Shown: positions 50,236 to 60,348 of the stretch, in pieces
Numbering within the stretch: position 1 is the first letter of the stretch
Layout: the number at the start of each line of letters is the position of its first letter
Assembly: GCA_014727915.1 (NCBI GenBank)
Contig: WJMO01000011.1
Coordinates: forward strand, 1-64,000
Source: Candidatus Altarchaeales archaeon
GTDB taxonomy: Archaea; Altiarchaeota; Altiarchaeia; IMC4; SCGC-AAA252-I15
DNA: 64,000 bases
Reading direction: 5' to 3'
Notes under the pieces: generated by a model
Database searches by the model: none
What the model was told of the DNA's origin: nothing
Seen by the model: only the letters and a program-made list of their open reading frames with translations
Translations under genes and position numbers: made by a program

Positions 50236-50726
50236 GCCGCCACCTCGTTTATGAACAGGAACCTCTTCTCCCGGCAGATGGTCTGGATCACGTCCATCAG
50301 CTTACCATGCTTGTTGTCGTCCACGTCCACCTCCATCAGCACAGCGGACTCCGCCTCTGGGTCTGTCATCCGAACGTCCACGTCACGGACCAGCCCCAAC
50401 TCGTTGATCCGGTCGATGGTGTCCTGGATGTCGTTGTCGATCACGTGACCCACGAAGATGAACGACAGGCTCCTCTTCTTATAGTACCTGTGACCCTCGA
50501 CGCGAACGTCCCTGACCCTCACCTTCTCCTTCTTCAACGCGCCGAGGATCCTCGACAGCGACTCCTGGTCCCGGACCTTGAACACAACATCCACTCCCAC
50601 AAGGCCCTTGCTTCCCCGGGAATGGAGCACGCTGACTATGTTACCCCCGTTCGCGGAGATGGGCTCCAACGCCCTCACCAGCATCCCAGGAACGTCCCTG
50701 AGACCAAGACTCACGTCAACCCGCAT
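50232..50726 (-). CDS. ACT-domain regulatory protein, partner of homoserine dehydrogenase
   Basis: 164 residues: an ACT domain at 1-75 (VSLGLRDVPGMLVRALEPIS, NGGNIVSV) and a second ACT-like half (RRSLSFIFVG-like, about 85-160). Upstream of hom and overlapping by four bases, so most likely an amino-acid-sensing (Thr) regulatory subunit. The effector cannot be read. Start ATG 50726. Confidence 0.85.
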   Translation of the reverse strand: MRVDVSLGLRDVPGMLVRALEPISANGGNIVSVLHSRGSKGLVGVDVVFKVRDQESLSRILGALKKEKVRVRDVRVEGHRYYKKRSLSFIFVGHVIDNDIQDTIDRINELGLVRDVDVRMTDPEAESAVLMEVDVDDNKHGKLMDVIQTICREKRFLFINEVAA

Positions 50727-50775
50727 TCTAACCCCTGGATATTTATTATCCCGTCTACCCTAAAAAGAACCCACG

Positions 50776-52800
50776 ATGCGCACTTTAGTGGTTACGGAGA
50801 AGCCCAACGTCGCGGAGAGGATAGCCAACAGCCTCGGCAAGGCAACGAGGAAAACACACGGGGGAGTCGCATACTACGAGGTCGGCGACACCGTCGTCGC
50901 CCCCGCAGTCGGCCACATATACGGGCTCAGGGAGAGGAAAAGCAAAGGCTGGGTGTATCCGGTCTTCGACATAGAATGGGCGCCCTCCTACTCCATCAAC
51001 AAGAGCAGCGCATTCACCAAGAAGTACCTGAACAACATCAAGCACCTGAGCAAAGACTGCCAGAGGTTCATCAACGCCTGCGACTACGACGTCGAAGGAG
51101 AGGTCATAGGATACAACGTGATCAAACACGCATGCGGGGCTGATCCCCTGTCCGAGAAGGTCCGGAGGGTGAAGTACTCGACCCTCACAAAGGACTCGAT
51201 ACTCAAGGCCTTCGAGAAGATCGGGCCCATCGACAAGGGGCTCGCCGACGCAGGCCTGGCGAGGCACAGCCTCGACTGGTACTGGGGTATCAACCTCTCA
51301 CGGGCGCTGAGCAACGCGGCCCGCAGCGCCAAACGATACGCCACATTGAGCATCGGCCGCGTGCAGGGGCCCACGTTGAAGGTGCTGGCGAAGAGGGAGC
51401 GGAGCATACAAGCCTTCAAGCCGGAGACATACTGGCAGGTGGAGATGCAATGCCGCAAGGAGACTGACTTCACCAGCATGCACGAAGCCGACAAGTTCAG
51501 CGAACAGGAGAAGGCCGACGCGGTCAAGGAGAAATGCGGCGACAAGGCCAGGGTCTCGGACGTGCAGAGCAGGAAGTACAAGCAGACACCCCCCTACCCC
51601 TTCGACCTCACCACATTGCAGACGGAAGCCTACAAGCACCTCAACATCGACCCCAGGCGGACGTTGGAGATAGCCCAGAGCCTGTACACCAACGCGTACA
51701 TCAGCTACCCGAGGACCAGCAGCCAGCAGATACCGGAGGACATAGACTGCCGGAAGATAATAACCGACTTGAAGAGGCAGGGCGACTACGGAGTATTATG
51801 CGAGAAGCTGCTGGAGAAGAAGAAATTGAAGCCCACCAACGGGAAGAAGAAGGACCCAGCCCACCCCGCAATACATCCGACGGGCGAGATGCCCGCCAGG
51901 CTGGACGCACAACACAAGAGAGTATACGACCTCGTAACAAGGAGGTTCCTCGCATCATTCGGCGAGCACGCGGTAAGGCAGAGCGTATCCGTGAAACTGG
52001 ACAACAACGGAGAAACATTCATCGCCAAGGGCAACACCACCGTCGAGAAGGGCTGGCACACATACTACGGCCCCTACGCCAAGTTCGAGGAGAACCTCCT
52101 CCCGGTTCTTGAGAAAGGCGACGACGTCGACGTCAGGGACGTGCTAGTCCATGAGAAGGAGACCAAACCCCCGAAGAGGTTCACCCCCGCGTCGATCATA
52201 AAGGAGATGGAGAAGCGGAACATCGGAACCAAGGCGACGAGGTCGCAGATCGTGGACATACTATTCCGCCGCGGATACCTCCACGGGAAGACGATAGAAG
52301 TAACCAAGCTCGGCTTGTCAGTGGTGGACGCCCTTAACAAGTACTGCCCGGAGGTGCTGAGCGACAAGCTCACCCGGAAGTTCGAGGAGGACATGGAGCA
52401 GATACAGGAGGGCAAGCTCACATCCGAGGAAGTCATAGACGATGGGCGCAGGACGTTGGAGAATATACTCGCCGAGTTCAAGGAGAACGAGCTGAAGATC
52501 GGCACCGCACTCGCCGACAGCATACTCGAGGCGAAGAGGCGGGCGAGCAGCCTCGGACCCTGCCCAGTCTGCAAGAACGACCTGGTAGTCCGGAAATCAC
52601 GGTACGGGGGGCATTTCATAGGATGCACGGGATACCCCAAGTGCACCCACACCTGGCCCCTGCCCAAAGACCCCGTTAAGAAGATCGGCGAGTGCAAGCA
52701 CTGCGGGTATGCGATGATGATAGTCATGCCCAAGGGCAAACGCAAATGGAGCTTCTGCGTCAACCAGGCCTGCCCCGGGAAAAAGAAGAAAACGAGATGA
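50776..52800 (+). CDS. topA: DNA topoisomerase I (type IA)
   Basis: 674 residues. Toprim domain at the start (LVVTEKPNVAERIANSLGKA; CDYDVEGEVIGYNVI with the acidic metal ligands). The catalytic-Tyr block YTNAYISYPRTSSQ is at about residue 305-315 (nucleophile in SYPRT). Then AIHPTGEMP, GTKATRSQIVDILFRRGY, and two zinc ribbons at the end (CPVCKNDL..CTGYPKCTH and CKHCGY..CVNQACPG). Relaxes negative supercoils. Full length. Confidence 0.96.
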   Translation: MRTLVVTEKPNVAERIANSLGKATRKTHGGVAYYEVGDTVVAPAVGHIYGLRERKSKGWVYPVFDIEWAPSYSINKSSAFTKKYLNNIKHLSKDCQRFINACDYDVEGEVIGYNVIKHACGADPLSEKVRRVKYSTLTKDSILKAFEKIGPIDKGLADAGLARHSLDWYWGINLSRALSNAARSAKRYATLSIGRVQGPTLKVLAKRERSIQAFKPETYWQVEMQCRKETDFTSMHEADKFSEQEKADAVKEKCGDKARVSDVQSRKYKQTPPYPFDLTTLQTEAYKHLNIDPRRTLEIAQSLYTNAYISYPRTSSQQIPEDIDCRKIITDLKRQGDYGVLCEKLLEKKKLKPTNGKKKDPAHPAIHPTGEMPARLDAQHKRVYDLVTRRFLASFGEHAVRQSVSVKLDNNGETFIAKGNTTVEKGWHTYYGPYAKFEENLLPVLEKGDDVDVRDVLVHEKETKPPKRFTPASIIKEMEKRNIGTKATRSQIVDILFRRGYLHGKTIEVTKLGLSVVDALNKYCPEVLSDKLTRKFEEDMEQIQEGKLTSEEVIDDGRRTLENILAEFKENELKIGTALADSILEAKRRASSLGPCPVCKNDLVVRKSRYGGHFIGCTGYPKCTHTWPLPKDPVKKIGECKHCGYAMMIVMPKGKRKWSFCVNQACPGKKKKTR

Positions 52801-52802
52801 TG

Positions 52803-53978
52803 CTATCCCCGCTCCATGTCGTCGATCCTTCTCAGATACTCGCGGGCAAGTGAATTGGACGGGTCCAGCTTCAGAGCTTCGCTGAAGTGCTTTCTCGCGC
52901 CATCAAAGTCGTCGATGTTCCCCAGGAAAGAACCGTAGTTGAACTGCGCGTATGGGTTTCGGGGGTTCAGCTCCACAGCCCGCCGATAATGTCGTCCAGC
53001 CATCTCCAGGCCCTCATGGGTCTCCCTCTCAGTCAATATATTGCCGTATATTATGTGCGCGTCAGCAGACTTGGGATTCAGTTCCAGCGCCCTTCTGACA
53101 TGCTCCTCGGCCTTATCGGATTCGCCGCAGTTAAACAGCAGATTAGCGAAGTTCTCATGGGTTAGGTAGGATTTCGGGTCCAACTCCAAAGCCCTCTCAT
53201 ACTCTCTCTTAGCCTCTGCTGCCTGGTTGAACTGGCTTAGGAGGAGTCCCAGGCTTTCATGAGCCCTCGCATCCGCGGCGTCAGCGCTCATCCGCACAGG
53301 GTCGGCCTGCATAAGCTCGGCTATCGACCCGCCTTCACGCAGCTTATACGCCAGATGCCGTGTTATCAAACCACTCTCAGCATCAACCGCCCTAACCCAT
53401 CTGTCAACGGACAACAGCGAACCATATAGGGCGTCGGAGACGAGGAAGCTGTTCCCTGCCTTGACGACTGCGACCATATGGGCTGGGATATCCATCACTC
53501 CGGCTTCAAAGCCCACAGTGGACGCGATCTTGGTGAAGATCTGGCTGTGGTGGATGCAGTCAACGGCGTCGACTTTCGGGTTGCCCGGGAGATGGCCGAA
53601 TGCGTTCTTGAACTCGCGCGCCTTCTCAACCCTCCCCTCCCCGCAATGTCTGATGTTGAAGCGTGAGACAACCCGGGGGTATCCGCTCCTGACCTCCCGG
53701 TGGATGTGGCATGCGATCTCAACCTCGGCTTCCATCTGCTCCCGGGGCGAGAGTTCCTGGTACCATCTTTCGTTCCTGAAGCTCCTATCCGGGAGAGTCC
53801 TCAACACTGTTCTATCAGGCAGCTCGACATCAACGGCATCTCCTCTGCCCCTCTCGATCCCTTCACGGCTGTAATCCCCTATAAGGTCGGTGATGCCCGA
53901 CAGTAGGCCCTGTTTGGTCTGGTTCTCCCGAAGATCCGGCAAAGCGCTCTCAACCGGCCGGCCGGAAACAACTTTCAT
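52803..53978 (-). CDS. Transglutaminase-like / TPR protein
   Basis: 391 residues, no signal peptide. The N-terminal half carries DAVDCIHHSQIFTKIASTVG, DIPAHMVAVV and FLVSDALYG, a spaced Cys-His-Asp set as in transglutaminase-like cysteine enzymes (about residues 140-195). The C-terminal half has about five TPRs (EAKREYERALELDPKSY type, 260-385). A cytosolic protein-remodelling or scaffold role is likely; substrate unknown. It ends two bases after the topA stop on the opposite strand. Confidence 0.68.
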   Translation of the reverse strand: MKVVSGRPVESALPDLRENQTKQGLLSGITDLIGDYSREGIERGRGDAVDVELPDRTVLRTLPDRSFRNERWYQELSPREQMEAEVEIACHIHREVRSGYPRVVSRFNIRHCGEGRVEKAREFKNAFGHLPGNPKVDAVDCIHHSQIFTKIASTVGFEAGVMDIPAHMVAVVKAGNSFLVSDALYGSLLSVDRWVRAVDAESGLITRHLAYKLREGGSIAELMQADPVRMSADAADARAHESLGLLLSQFNQAAEAKREYERALELDPKSYLTHENFANLLFNCGESDKAEEHVRRALELNPKSADAHIIYGNILTERETHEGLEMAGRHYRRAVELNPRNPYAQFNYGSFLGNIDDFDGARKHFSEALKLDPSNSLAREYLRRIDDMERG

Positions 53979-54015
53979 CGCATTAACAAATCAGGAAACG
54001 CGCGAATTAAAGCGT

Positions 54016-54228
54016 TCACGTGTTCAGCGGGTCTGTCAGCTCAACGGTGGTCGGGTTCTTCCGGTATATGACTCCCCGCTCCTGCAGCACCTTTATGGCC
54101 TTGCTGATCTCGTCCTTTTCGATGCCGTGCCACATGAGCTGCTCCTCGAGGAACCTGACCTTAGCAGTCTTGAGCTCGCTCATCAGCTCGCAGATTAAAA
54201 GCTTGCAATCCAATGCCAACCACCGGAA
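54016..54228 (-). CDS. Small winged-helix protein
   Basis: 70 residues from ATG 54228 (a TATA-like TTTTTAATG lies 24 bases upstream; ATG 54183 and an upstream ATG 54267 are alternatives). Helix segments LICELMSELKTAKVRFLEEQ and DEISKAIKVLQERGVIY, then a wing (RKNPTTVEL), resemble the winged-helix domain at the C-terminus of archaeal MCM. DNA binding is likely. It is divergent from nurA. Confidence 0.6.
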   Translation of the reverse strand, partial: FRWLALDCKLLICELMSELKTAKVRFLEEQLMWHGIEKDEISKAIKVLQERGVIYRKNPTTVELTDPLNT

Positions 54229-54293
54229 CATAGTATTCGACAAACTCATTAAAAAGCTTGACATCAATTTGATAATAGATTAAAGAAGATAGG

Positions 54294-55310
54294 ATGCGGC
54301 ATTATGGTTTGTGGCTGGACAAGTACAGCAGGCGGCGGGCGCAGATACTCAACACCTGGGCGGGCCTGTCAACCAACATAGCGGAGTTCAAGGCCAGGAT
54401 ACCCGCTGATGACCTGTTCCAGGAGGTCGTGGACGCTGGGGACGTGACCATGCGAACGGCCTTCGTCGACGGCGGCGAGGGCATAAGGGAGCTCATCGGG
54501 CTGGGAGTGTACTTCATCCGCGCCTCCGGGCTGGTATTGTCCGACCGGGAGGAGGGGGAGCTGTTCGTCCGCGACCTGGACATGAACGTCATAGACTACG
54601 ACGACCACGTGAAGGAGAGGGTCGAGCTGCTCAGGGAGGGGATGGAATTCGACGTCGCCATAAAGTGCATCGAAGACCACCACCCCCAGATGATGTTCCT
54701 CGACGGCTCCCTCTACGTCAAAGCACGGCGTAAACCCATAAAAACCCCGGAATACGAGCTTTACAGGAAGAAGATAGTTCGTCTCCTGAAGCTGGCCCGC
54801 AGGGAGGGCGTGAGGCTTGTGGGGGTCTCCGAGGACAGCAAGAGCAGGATGCTCAGCAAGCACCTGTCCGCCGAGTACCAGGTCAGGTTCCCCAAGTTCA
54901 TGACCGACTCCTCCATATTAAGGGTGCTCGCCGGCGACACAGTATACCGTACCAGGGAGTTCATACCCCAGAGCAAGTTCGAAGCCGACGACAGGATAGA
55001 GGACTCCCTAGTCGCAGGGTTCCCCACCGCCTACATACAGCCCACCAAACTCTCCAATCCGCTCCGCGTTGACGTCCCGGACTGGGAGAAAGACCTGTCT
55101 GAAGTGCTGTCTGTGATAGCTTCTCTGAGCAGGGGTTCACGCCATTTCGGATACCCCCTGCCATTGTACCTCGCCCACTTGGACGCTCACATCGCAAGCG
55201 CCCAGATGGACTGGACCGTACGGCAGATAGTCAACTACCTCAGCAAGAGGGATTCCATACTCGGCGGGGCGGTTCTGAAGTCCACTAGGAGGACGAACAG
55301 GCCCGAGTGA
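54294..55310 (+). CDS. nurA: NurA-type 5'-3' nuclease
   Basis: 338 residues: the NurA RNase-H-like core with TAFVDGGEGIRELIGL (acidic metal site), MMFLDGSLYVKARR, the LVGVSEDSKSRML region and a YPLPLYLAHLDAHIA C-terminal block. NurA resects DNA ends together with the HerA helicase and Mre11-Rad50 in archaea. herA is not next to it, so the pair must be split in this genome. Confidence 0.86.
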   Translation: MRHYGLWLDKYSRRRAQILNTWAGLSTNIAEFKARIPADDLFQEVVDAGDVTMRTAFVDGGEGIRELIGLGVYFIRASGLVLSDREEGELFVRDLDMNVIDYDDHVKERVELLREGMEFDVAIKCIEDHHPQMMFLDGSLYVKARRKPIKTPEYELYRKKIVRLLKLARREGVRLVGVSEDSKSRMLSKHLSAEYQVRFPKFMTDSSILRVLAGDTVYRTREFIPQSKFEADDRIEDSLVAGFPTAYIQPTKLSNPLRVDVPDWEKDLSEVLSVIASLSRGSRHFGYPLPLYLAHLDAHIASAQMDWTVRQIVNYLSKRDSILGGAVLKSTRRTNRPE

Positions 55311-55320
55311 AAAACCCGTT

Positions 55321-55409
55321 ATTTATAGAAAAATAAATATAATATTAAATAAACTGCGGTCTCCATGTTTCGGTGTTTGAACGGGGTATTGGAGAGGTTG
55401 TGGGTTTAA
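55321..55409 (+). promoter_or_regulatory. A/T-rich promoter region with 14-codon leader frame
   Basis: TATA-rich DNA (tataatattaaat, 55338-55350) precedes a frame MFRCLNGVLERLWV (55365-55409) that ends one base before the ATG of the next gene. Its middle holds ggagagg, the next gene's ribosome site. This may be coupling or chance. Confidence 0.35.
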
Positions 55410-55410
55410 C

Positions 55411-58400
55411 ATGAATCCGATAGTTCGGCCTGACAGAAAGAGCAAGATACCGGAGGTAGCCGCCGTTCTCCTCGTCCTTTCAATGCTCTCCCTCTACTTC
55501 ATGGGCTCCGGGATAACGGGTTATTCGGTCGCCTCCAACATCTACCACAGCGACAGCGTCGATATCGCCTTGACGGGGAGAAGCATAGCTGACGTCACGC
55601 TCAAGTCGAAGCCCCTGTCCCTGCGGGTGTCGGGTTATGCGCTGGGCGGGGATGCGGTGGACATCTTCCTGAAATCCGGCGATGACTGGCTGCTGATAGC
55701 GAACGCCTCCTCGATGGAGGAGGTGGAACCTGACCTGGACGAGGACATATCGGAGGTGGTTTCGCTGATCAACTCCACCGCAGGAGTTTCCGAGGAGATC
55801 CGGACCCGCCTGGACTACGCCGGCAACAGCTCATGGGACGCGGACAACGACGGCCGGGAGACCATGCAGTCCGCGATAGACTTCACCGTCGAGAACACGG
55901 TCTTCACAGGCGACTTCGATGAGGATAAGCTCTGCACTGTATGGGAGGTCTACTCAGTGTACTCCGGGAACCTGACCGAGATGTGCTATGGAAACGAGGA
56001 CTGCTGCCTCATATACGGGCTTTCAGCCGCTCCGGAGAGCAGTTGGGACGACAAGTTCTACCTGCCCTACGGCAGGTACAGTGCGCTGGAGAAGAACGTG
56101 GTGGGTGCGAAGGTCGTCTACGCCGACGTCGACCTCTCCCTTGAAAGCCAGGCCTACACCATCTACCGGGGCGGGTGGGACTTCAAGAAAGCCATGTTCT
56201 ACGTTCCAAAGTTCAGGTTCACCAGCGAATGCCTGGAAACATGCTCCCTCAAGAACGGTTCAAGGGATGCTTCCATAATGGCTGTCGTCGGCGAGCACAT
56301 AAAGCTATACCTCGACTCCGTAGAATACGTTGGGGAGGGTTTGGGGGGTGTTAACTACTCCTTCGCGGGCATAAGGAACCTCAATGTGTCGGTGTCGAAC
56401 AAGGAGGGGGATCCCGTCGGCCATTACCTCTTCACATCAGACGGGGAGACGGTGGACTTGAAGCTGAGCTCTGAGCACATGGCAGCGGACCTGCAGTCCT
56501 CCGTGATGGTCATAACCTCGCCGGTAGAGTTGCCTGAGGACCCCATTCGTAAGACCTACTACAAGGAAGAGCCTGCGTCGACGACCGTCGCATCCGAGGT
56601 TGTCATATACGGGTTGAGGAACGCCCCCGGCGCCGTTGAGGCGGTGTTCGACGACGTCTCCGACGCCAGCGTGCGCACGGGCGTTGCCGCCTTGACCGAG
56701 GGTTTGGAGTTCGATAGCATGACCGTCACCCTGCCCAGGTACGGTGGGGTGACTGTCGTATCAGAGTGCGTGGACTTCAACAGGGAAGAGTTCAGATGCC
56801 TTCTGTGGGAGCCCTACACCTTCAACTTCACATCGACAGATTGGAACGTGTCCTTCACCTCTGACCACAGCGGAGTATACGCTGGAGTGAATGTCAGCGT
56901 CGTCGACTACATAGTAGAATATGGAAACACGACGGTCGTGGGCGCTAGGACCGAAGGCGACGTCGTGACGTGGTCCACTAGTATAGGCACTCAATACAGC
57001 GAGTCTCTCGAGTTCACCGCACTGTTGGAAGTCCCCGACTATGCCGAGAACATATCCATCGTCGACGACAAGACAGGGTTGGACCTTGACTTCGAGGATG
57101 TTTCAACGGAGGGGTCGGGTGTCAAGACATTGGAGGTGATGTTCCGGGGCAGCGGAGAATACACCATCTACTACATAACATCAGGGCCTTTGAAGGCAGA
57201 GCACGCTCCCGTGGAGGAAGGCGGGCTGCTGACCAAGAGGGTCGATATCACCAGCATAACCCCCTACGAGGATTTCATCATATACTCTCAGGCCGAGAAT
57301 GCCAAAGCATCGAGGATACGGCTTTTGGAGGTTTTGGACGGCCGCAGCGTGGACATAACCGACGAACCCCGATTCAACGTCTCCCTCGAGGACGTCGACG
57401 GCGACGGTGGCGTGGACTGGGTGTATTGGCTGCTCGCAGAAGGCGGCAACCGGACCTTCGACCTCGTCATCGACAACAGGGAGAAGATCATGAACTGGAC
57501 CAGCGAGTATGTGAGGACCTACCGGTTATCCGACGATGATTACCTTTCTGAGGTGTCAGTGGTTCCCGTCCAATACGAGGGTGAAAGCGGTTGGGTGGAA
57601 TATGATACTCTGCTGGTGGACAGCGGCAGGTCAGGCTACGACCTCAGATCCTCCGGCGCCGAATACACCGCGTACTTCAGCAGGTCATCATATAAGCCGG
57701 TCAGGGTAGAATACGACGGCGAATACGTTGACTCCACGCCAGCGGACGCTAACGGTGTTTCCGCCCTGGTGAGCGGGGACACCATCGCATACTATGGCAT
57801 ATGGGCTGGTGTGGACCTCTATTACACTGTGACTCCCGGCAGGCTTGTCATGGAAGCTGTGCTATTGAACGGGTCCAGCCAGCCCAGGCTCCCCTACCAG
57901 TTGGATGTACCCCGAACAAGGGAGCTCAGGGAAGACGGCAGGGGCGGATTAGGAGTCTATGACGGGGAGGGCAACCGCCTTTTCGGCGCGGTGCAGGCCT
58001 ATGCGGTTGACTCTGTGGGACGTCGGGCGGAGGTCCAGGGCGGACTTACAGTCAAAGGCCGGGACTACGTACACACGCTAGTATTGGACGAGGACTACTT
58101 GGAAGATGTGGTGTATCCCGTCTCTGTTGTTCAGGCCTGGGATGTCGGGGTTGCGGTGCCTTCGCTCGTGGGTGACGCGACCGAGGACGGGATGCACTCT
58201 AACACCTCGTCAATCATACTCGGATCAGTCGGCGATGACGTCTTCCGCGGCTACGCCGACTTCAACGTCGGAGCGTTGGAGGATTGGATGACATTGACCG
58301 GTTTGAAGCTGTCATTCAACGTTGAGAGTCCGCTGTCAGGTTGTGATAACTGCTCTTGCGTCGTCAATCACATGGGTGGTTCGGCGGCTGGTTACCTGTC

Positions 58401-60348
58401 CACGGGCGGGGGGGACATACACTGGGACATAGGCAACGGAACATCATACGGCAGCGAACCCACATGCGACGTGGCTGGCGCGAAGGAGGTCGACCTCGGC
58501 TTCAGAGGCGAGCGCGCGCTGTCTGAGAGCATGGGTTCGGGATTGTTCACCGTTGGCATCGTGTCATCCGCAGAATATGTTGAAGGCGGGGGCGGAGTCC
58601 TCACCTCAACGGACGGGTCAAGGGGCGAAGGGCTGAGGCTTTCAGTCCAGTGGACGAGGGGCACCACGACCACCCTCCCTTACCTGTACCTGGATGACAT
58701 CTCAGATATGCAGTCCAGCAGGCGGTGCGCCTACGATGAGGGTGGCAGAAGGTACCACTGTACTTCGAGGGATATCATCGTGAACGGGACGGTCGATCTA
58801 CTGGCGGTTGGGGAGAACAGCAGCCGGAACGCTGACTTCAAAGCGGACGGTAATTTCACAATAGTCGAGGGCGGAGCATTGCGGTTGGCTGGCAGGAACC
58901 TATCATGGGCTGGCAGCCACGGGATAGGGCAGCCGGACGGCGGAGACCTCACAGTCGAGGCGGGGGAGATAACAGTAGATGGGCTGTTGGACGTGAGCGG
59001 CGGCTCATACTCTTCGAAGACTTACAGCATGAATGCAGGCGACTCAGGTTCCATAACCTTGAGGGCTTCCGGGCATGTGACGGTCCTTGGCTCTATCGTA
59101 GGCGTCGGAGGTGACGTGGACGTTGAGAACTTCGAGGGCGACTTCGGGGGGAGGGGCGGTACTGTGGAGGTCATGTCAGGGAATTCAAACGTTTACTTGG
59201 GTGATGTGAGGTTGGATGCTGGCGTCTCCAACAACCAGCCCGGCCTTGATGGGGGCTCCCTCGGGGTGGAGGCCTCTGGCAGCGTCATCATCTCAAGGTT
59301 CTCGGCGGCTGGCAGCCTCTCCCAGTATGACAGCGGCGGCGATGCTGGCAGCCTATCTGTGAGGTCTGTCAATGACATAGAAGTCGGTTGTGTGAACGTG
59401 TCGGGCGGTTTTGGCGGGCTCGGAGGCGGAGGAGCGGGGGGGCTCGTGTCCTTGGAGTCTGACTTCGGGGACATAAGGCTGACCTGCGACTTCCATGGTG
59501 TTTCAGGCGGGTCTAACACCGGCTTCACCGGCCGCGCCGCGAATCTCACTTTCATGGCGCTCGGAGGTGACGTGGACTTGGACAACATAACGTTCTACCT
59601 CTACGGCGGGTCTGACGTCGGCGAGGGCGAAGGCGGTGACGGTGGATCTCTCACACTCTACGCTGCCGATGCGCTTTTGGGCTATGGTCTCAACCTCTCT
59701 GGTGGTTCTTCGGCGGGGGGGACCGGCGGCGACGGCGGAAGGGCGAGGGTCGAGTACTGCTGGGATCATAGGAGCGCATCCTACGAGGATGTCAGAGGGG
59801 GTCCGGGGCCGTTGTATGATGGTGTTAACGGTTCCGTGACTTTGGTGTCTCAGCCCAGCTGGTGCACGGTCGCGTCCATCACCACCACGACTACGACGTT
59901 GCCGGAGCCCATCACGGTTTCGTTGAGGGACCGGGGTAGGATGGCTGAGATGGGCTTGAAGTTCACTGACCGGGATGGCAATGAGCTGGCGGGCTTGCCA
60001 GGGGACAGGAAGGTCCAGATCAGGGATAACGCCGGTAAGAGGATAATGGAGTTCACAGTGACGGGCGAGTTCAACCTCACATCCTTGGTGGCGACCACCT
60101 TGGACGACCGGGTCTTTGTGGACTTCGAGAGGTCAACGGGCGTGGAATTGGAGCATTCCATCTTCATAGACGCGAGCGGCAAGCGGGGGGCGTATATCTG
60201 CCCGAACGCGGAGAGGATTAACGAGGTCTACTATGGCTGTCCGGGCATGGTGGTCTTCTACCACATCGAGTGCATTCAGGGGTCTGCCAAGCAGGGCCTG
60301 ACATGCGACGTTCACAAGGGCGATTACAGGATAAGCGGATTAACATGA
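55411..60348 (+). CDS. Very large N-terminally anchored surface protein with Gly-rich beta-helix-like region
   Basis: 1645 residues. An N-terminal cytosolic basic stretch is followed by a membrane helix (AAVLLVLSMLSLYFMG), then GITGYSV, an N-terminus I associate with DPANN surface proteins. Several beta-sandwich regions follow (about 30-1080) with scattered Cys pairs. A region with GGxLTVEAGEITVDG-type repeats (1120-1450) rich in Gly, Asp and Ser suggests a parallel beta-helix. A TTTTTLPEPIT linker (about 1490) and a final Cys-containing domain complete it. No transferase or protease site is seen. Probably an extended filamentous adhesin. The stop overlaps the next ATG as ATGA. Confidence 0.8.
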   Translation: MNPIVRPDRKSKIPEVAAVLLVLSMLSLYFMGSGITGYSVASNIYHSDSVDIALTGRSIADVTLKSKPLSLRVSGYALGGDAVDIFLKSGDDWLLIANASSMEEVEPDLDEDISEVVSLINSTAGVSEEIRTRLDYAGNSSWDADNDGRETMQSAIDFTVENTVFTGDFDEDKLCTVWEVYSVYSGNLTEMCYGNEDCCLIYGLSAAPESSWDDKFYLPYGRYSALEKNVVGAKVVYADVDLSLESQAYTIYRGGWDFKKAMFYVPKFRFTSECLETCSLKNGSRDASIMAVVGEHIKLYLDSVEYVGEGLGGVNYSFAGIRNLNVSVSNKEGDPVGHYLFTSDGETVDLKLSSEHMAADLQSSVMVITSPVELPEDPIRKTYYKEEPASTTVASEVVIYGLRNAPGAVEAVFDDVSDASVRTGVAALTEGLEFDSMTVTLPRYGGVTVVSECVDFNREEFRCLLWEPYTFNFTSTDWNVSFTSDHSGVYAGVNVSVVDYIVEYGNTTVVGARTEGDVVTWSTSIGTQYSESLEFTALLEVPDYAENISIVDDKTGLDLDFEDVSTEGSGVKTLEVMFRGSGEYTIYYITSGPLKAEHAPVEEGGLLTKRVDITSITPYEDFIIYSQAENAKASRIRLLEVLDGRSVDITDEPRFNVSLEDVDGDGGVDWVYWLLAEGGNRTFDLVIDNREKIMNWTSEYVRTYRLSDDDYLSEVSVVPVQYEGESGWVEYDTLLVDSGRSGYDLRSSGAEYTAYFSRSSYKPVRVEYDGEYVDSTPADANGVSALVSGDTIAYYGIWAGVDLYYTVTPGRLVMEAVLLNGSSQPRLPYQLDVPRTRELREDGRGGLGVYDGEGNRLFGAVQAYAVDSVGRRAEVQGGLTVKGRDYVHTLVLDEDYLEDVVYPVSVVQAWDVGVAVPSLVGDATEDGMHSNTSSIILGSVGDDVFRGYADFNVGALEDWMTLTGLKLSFNVESPLSGCDNCSCVVNHMGGSAAGYLSTGGGDIHWDIGNGTSYGSEPTCDVAGAKEVDLGFRGERALSESMGSGLFTVGIVSSAEYVEGGGGVLTSTDGSRGEGLRLSVQWTRGTTTTLPYLYLDDISDMQSSRRCAYDEGGRRYHCTSRDIIVNGTVDLLAVGENSSRNADFKADGNFTIVEGGALRLAGRNLSWAGSHGIGQPDGGDLTVEAGEITVDGLLDVSGGSYSSKTYSMNAGDSGSITLRASGHVTVLGSIVGVGGDVDVENFEGDFGGRGGTVEVMSGNSNVYLGDVRLDAGVSNNQPGLDGGSLGVEASGSVIISRFSAAGSLSQYDSGGDAGSLSVRSVNDIEVGCVNVSGGFGGLGGGGAGGLVSLESDFGDIRLTCDFHGVSGGSNTGFTGRAANLTFMALGGDVDLDNITFYLYGGSDVGEGEGGDGGSLTLYAADALLGYGLNLSGGSSAGGTGGDGGRARVEYCWDHRSASYEDVRGGPGPLYDGVNGSVTLVSQPSWCTVASITTTTTTLPEPITVSLRDRGRMAEMGLKFTDRDGNELAGLPGDRKVQIRDNAGKRIMEFTVTGEFNLTSLVATTLDDRVFVDFERSTGVELEHSIFIDASGKRGAYICPNAERINEVYYGCPGMVVFYHIECIQGSAKQGLTCDVHKGDYRISGLT

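Noticed and set aside
49408..51143. Two long plus-strand frames (346 and 373 residues) across hom, the ACT gene and topA
   Set aside because: They are opposite-strand or other-frame shadows; hom, ACT and topA are unambiguous.
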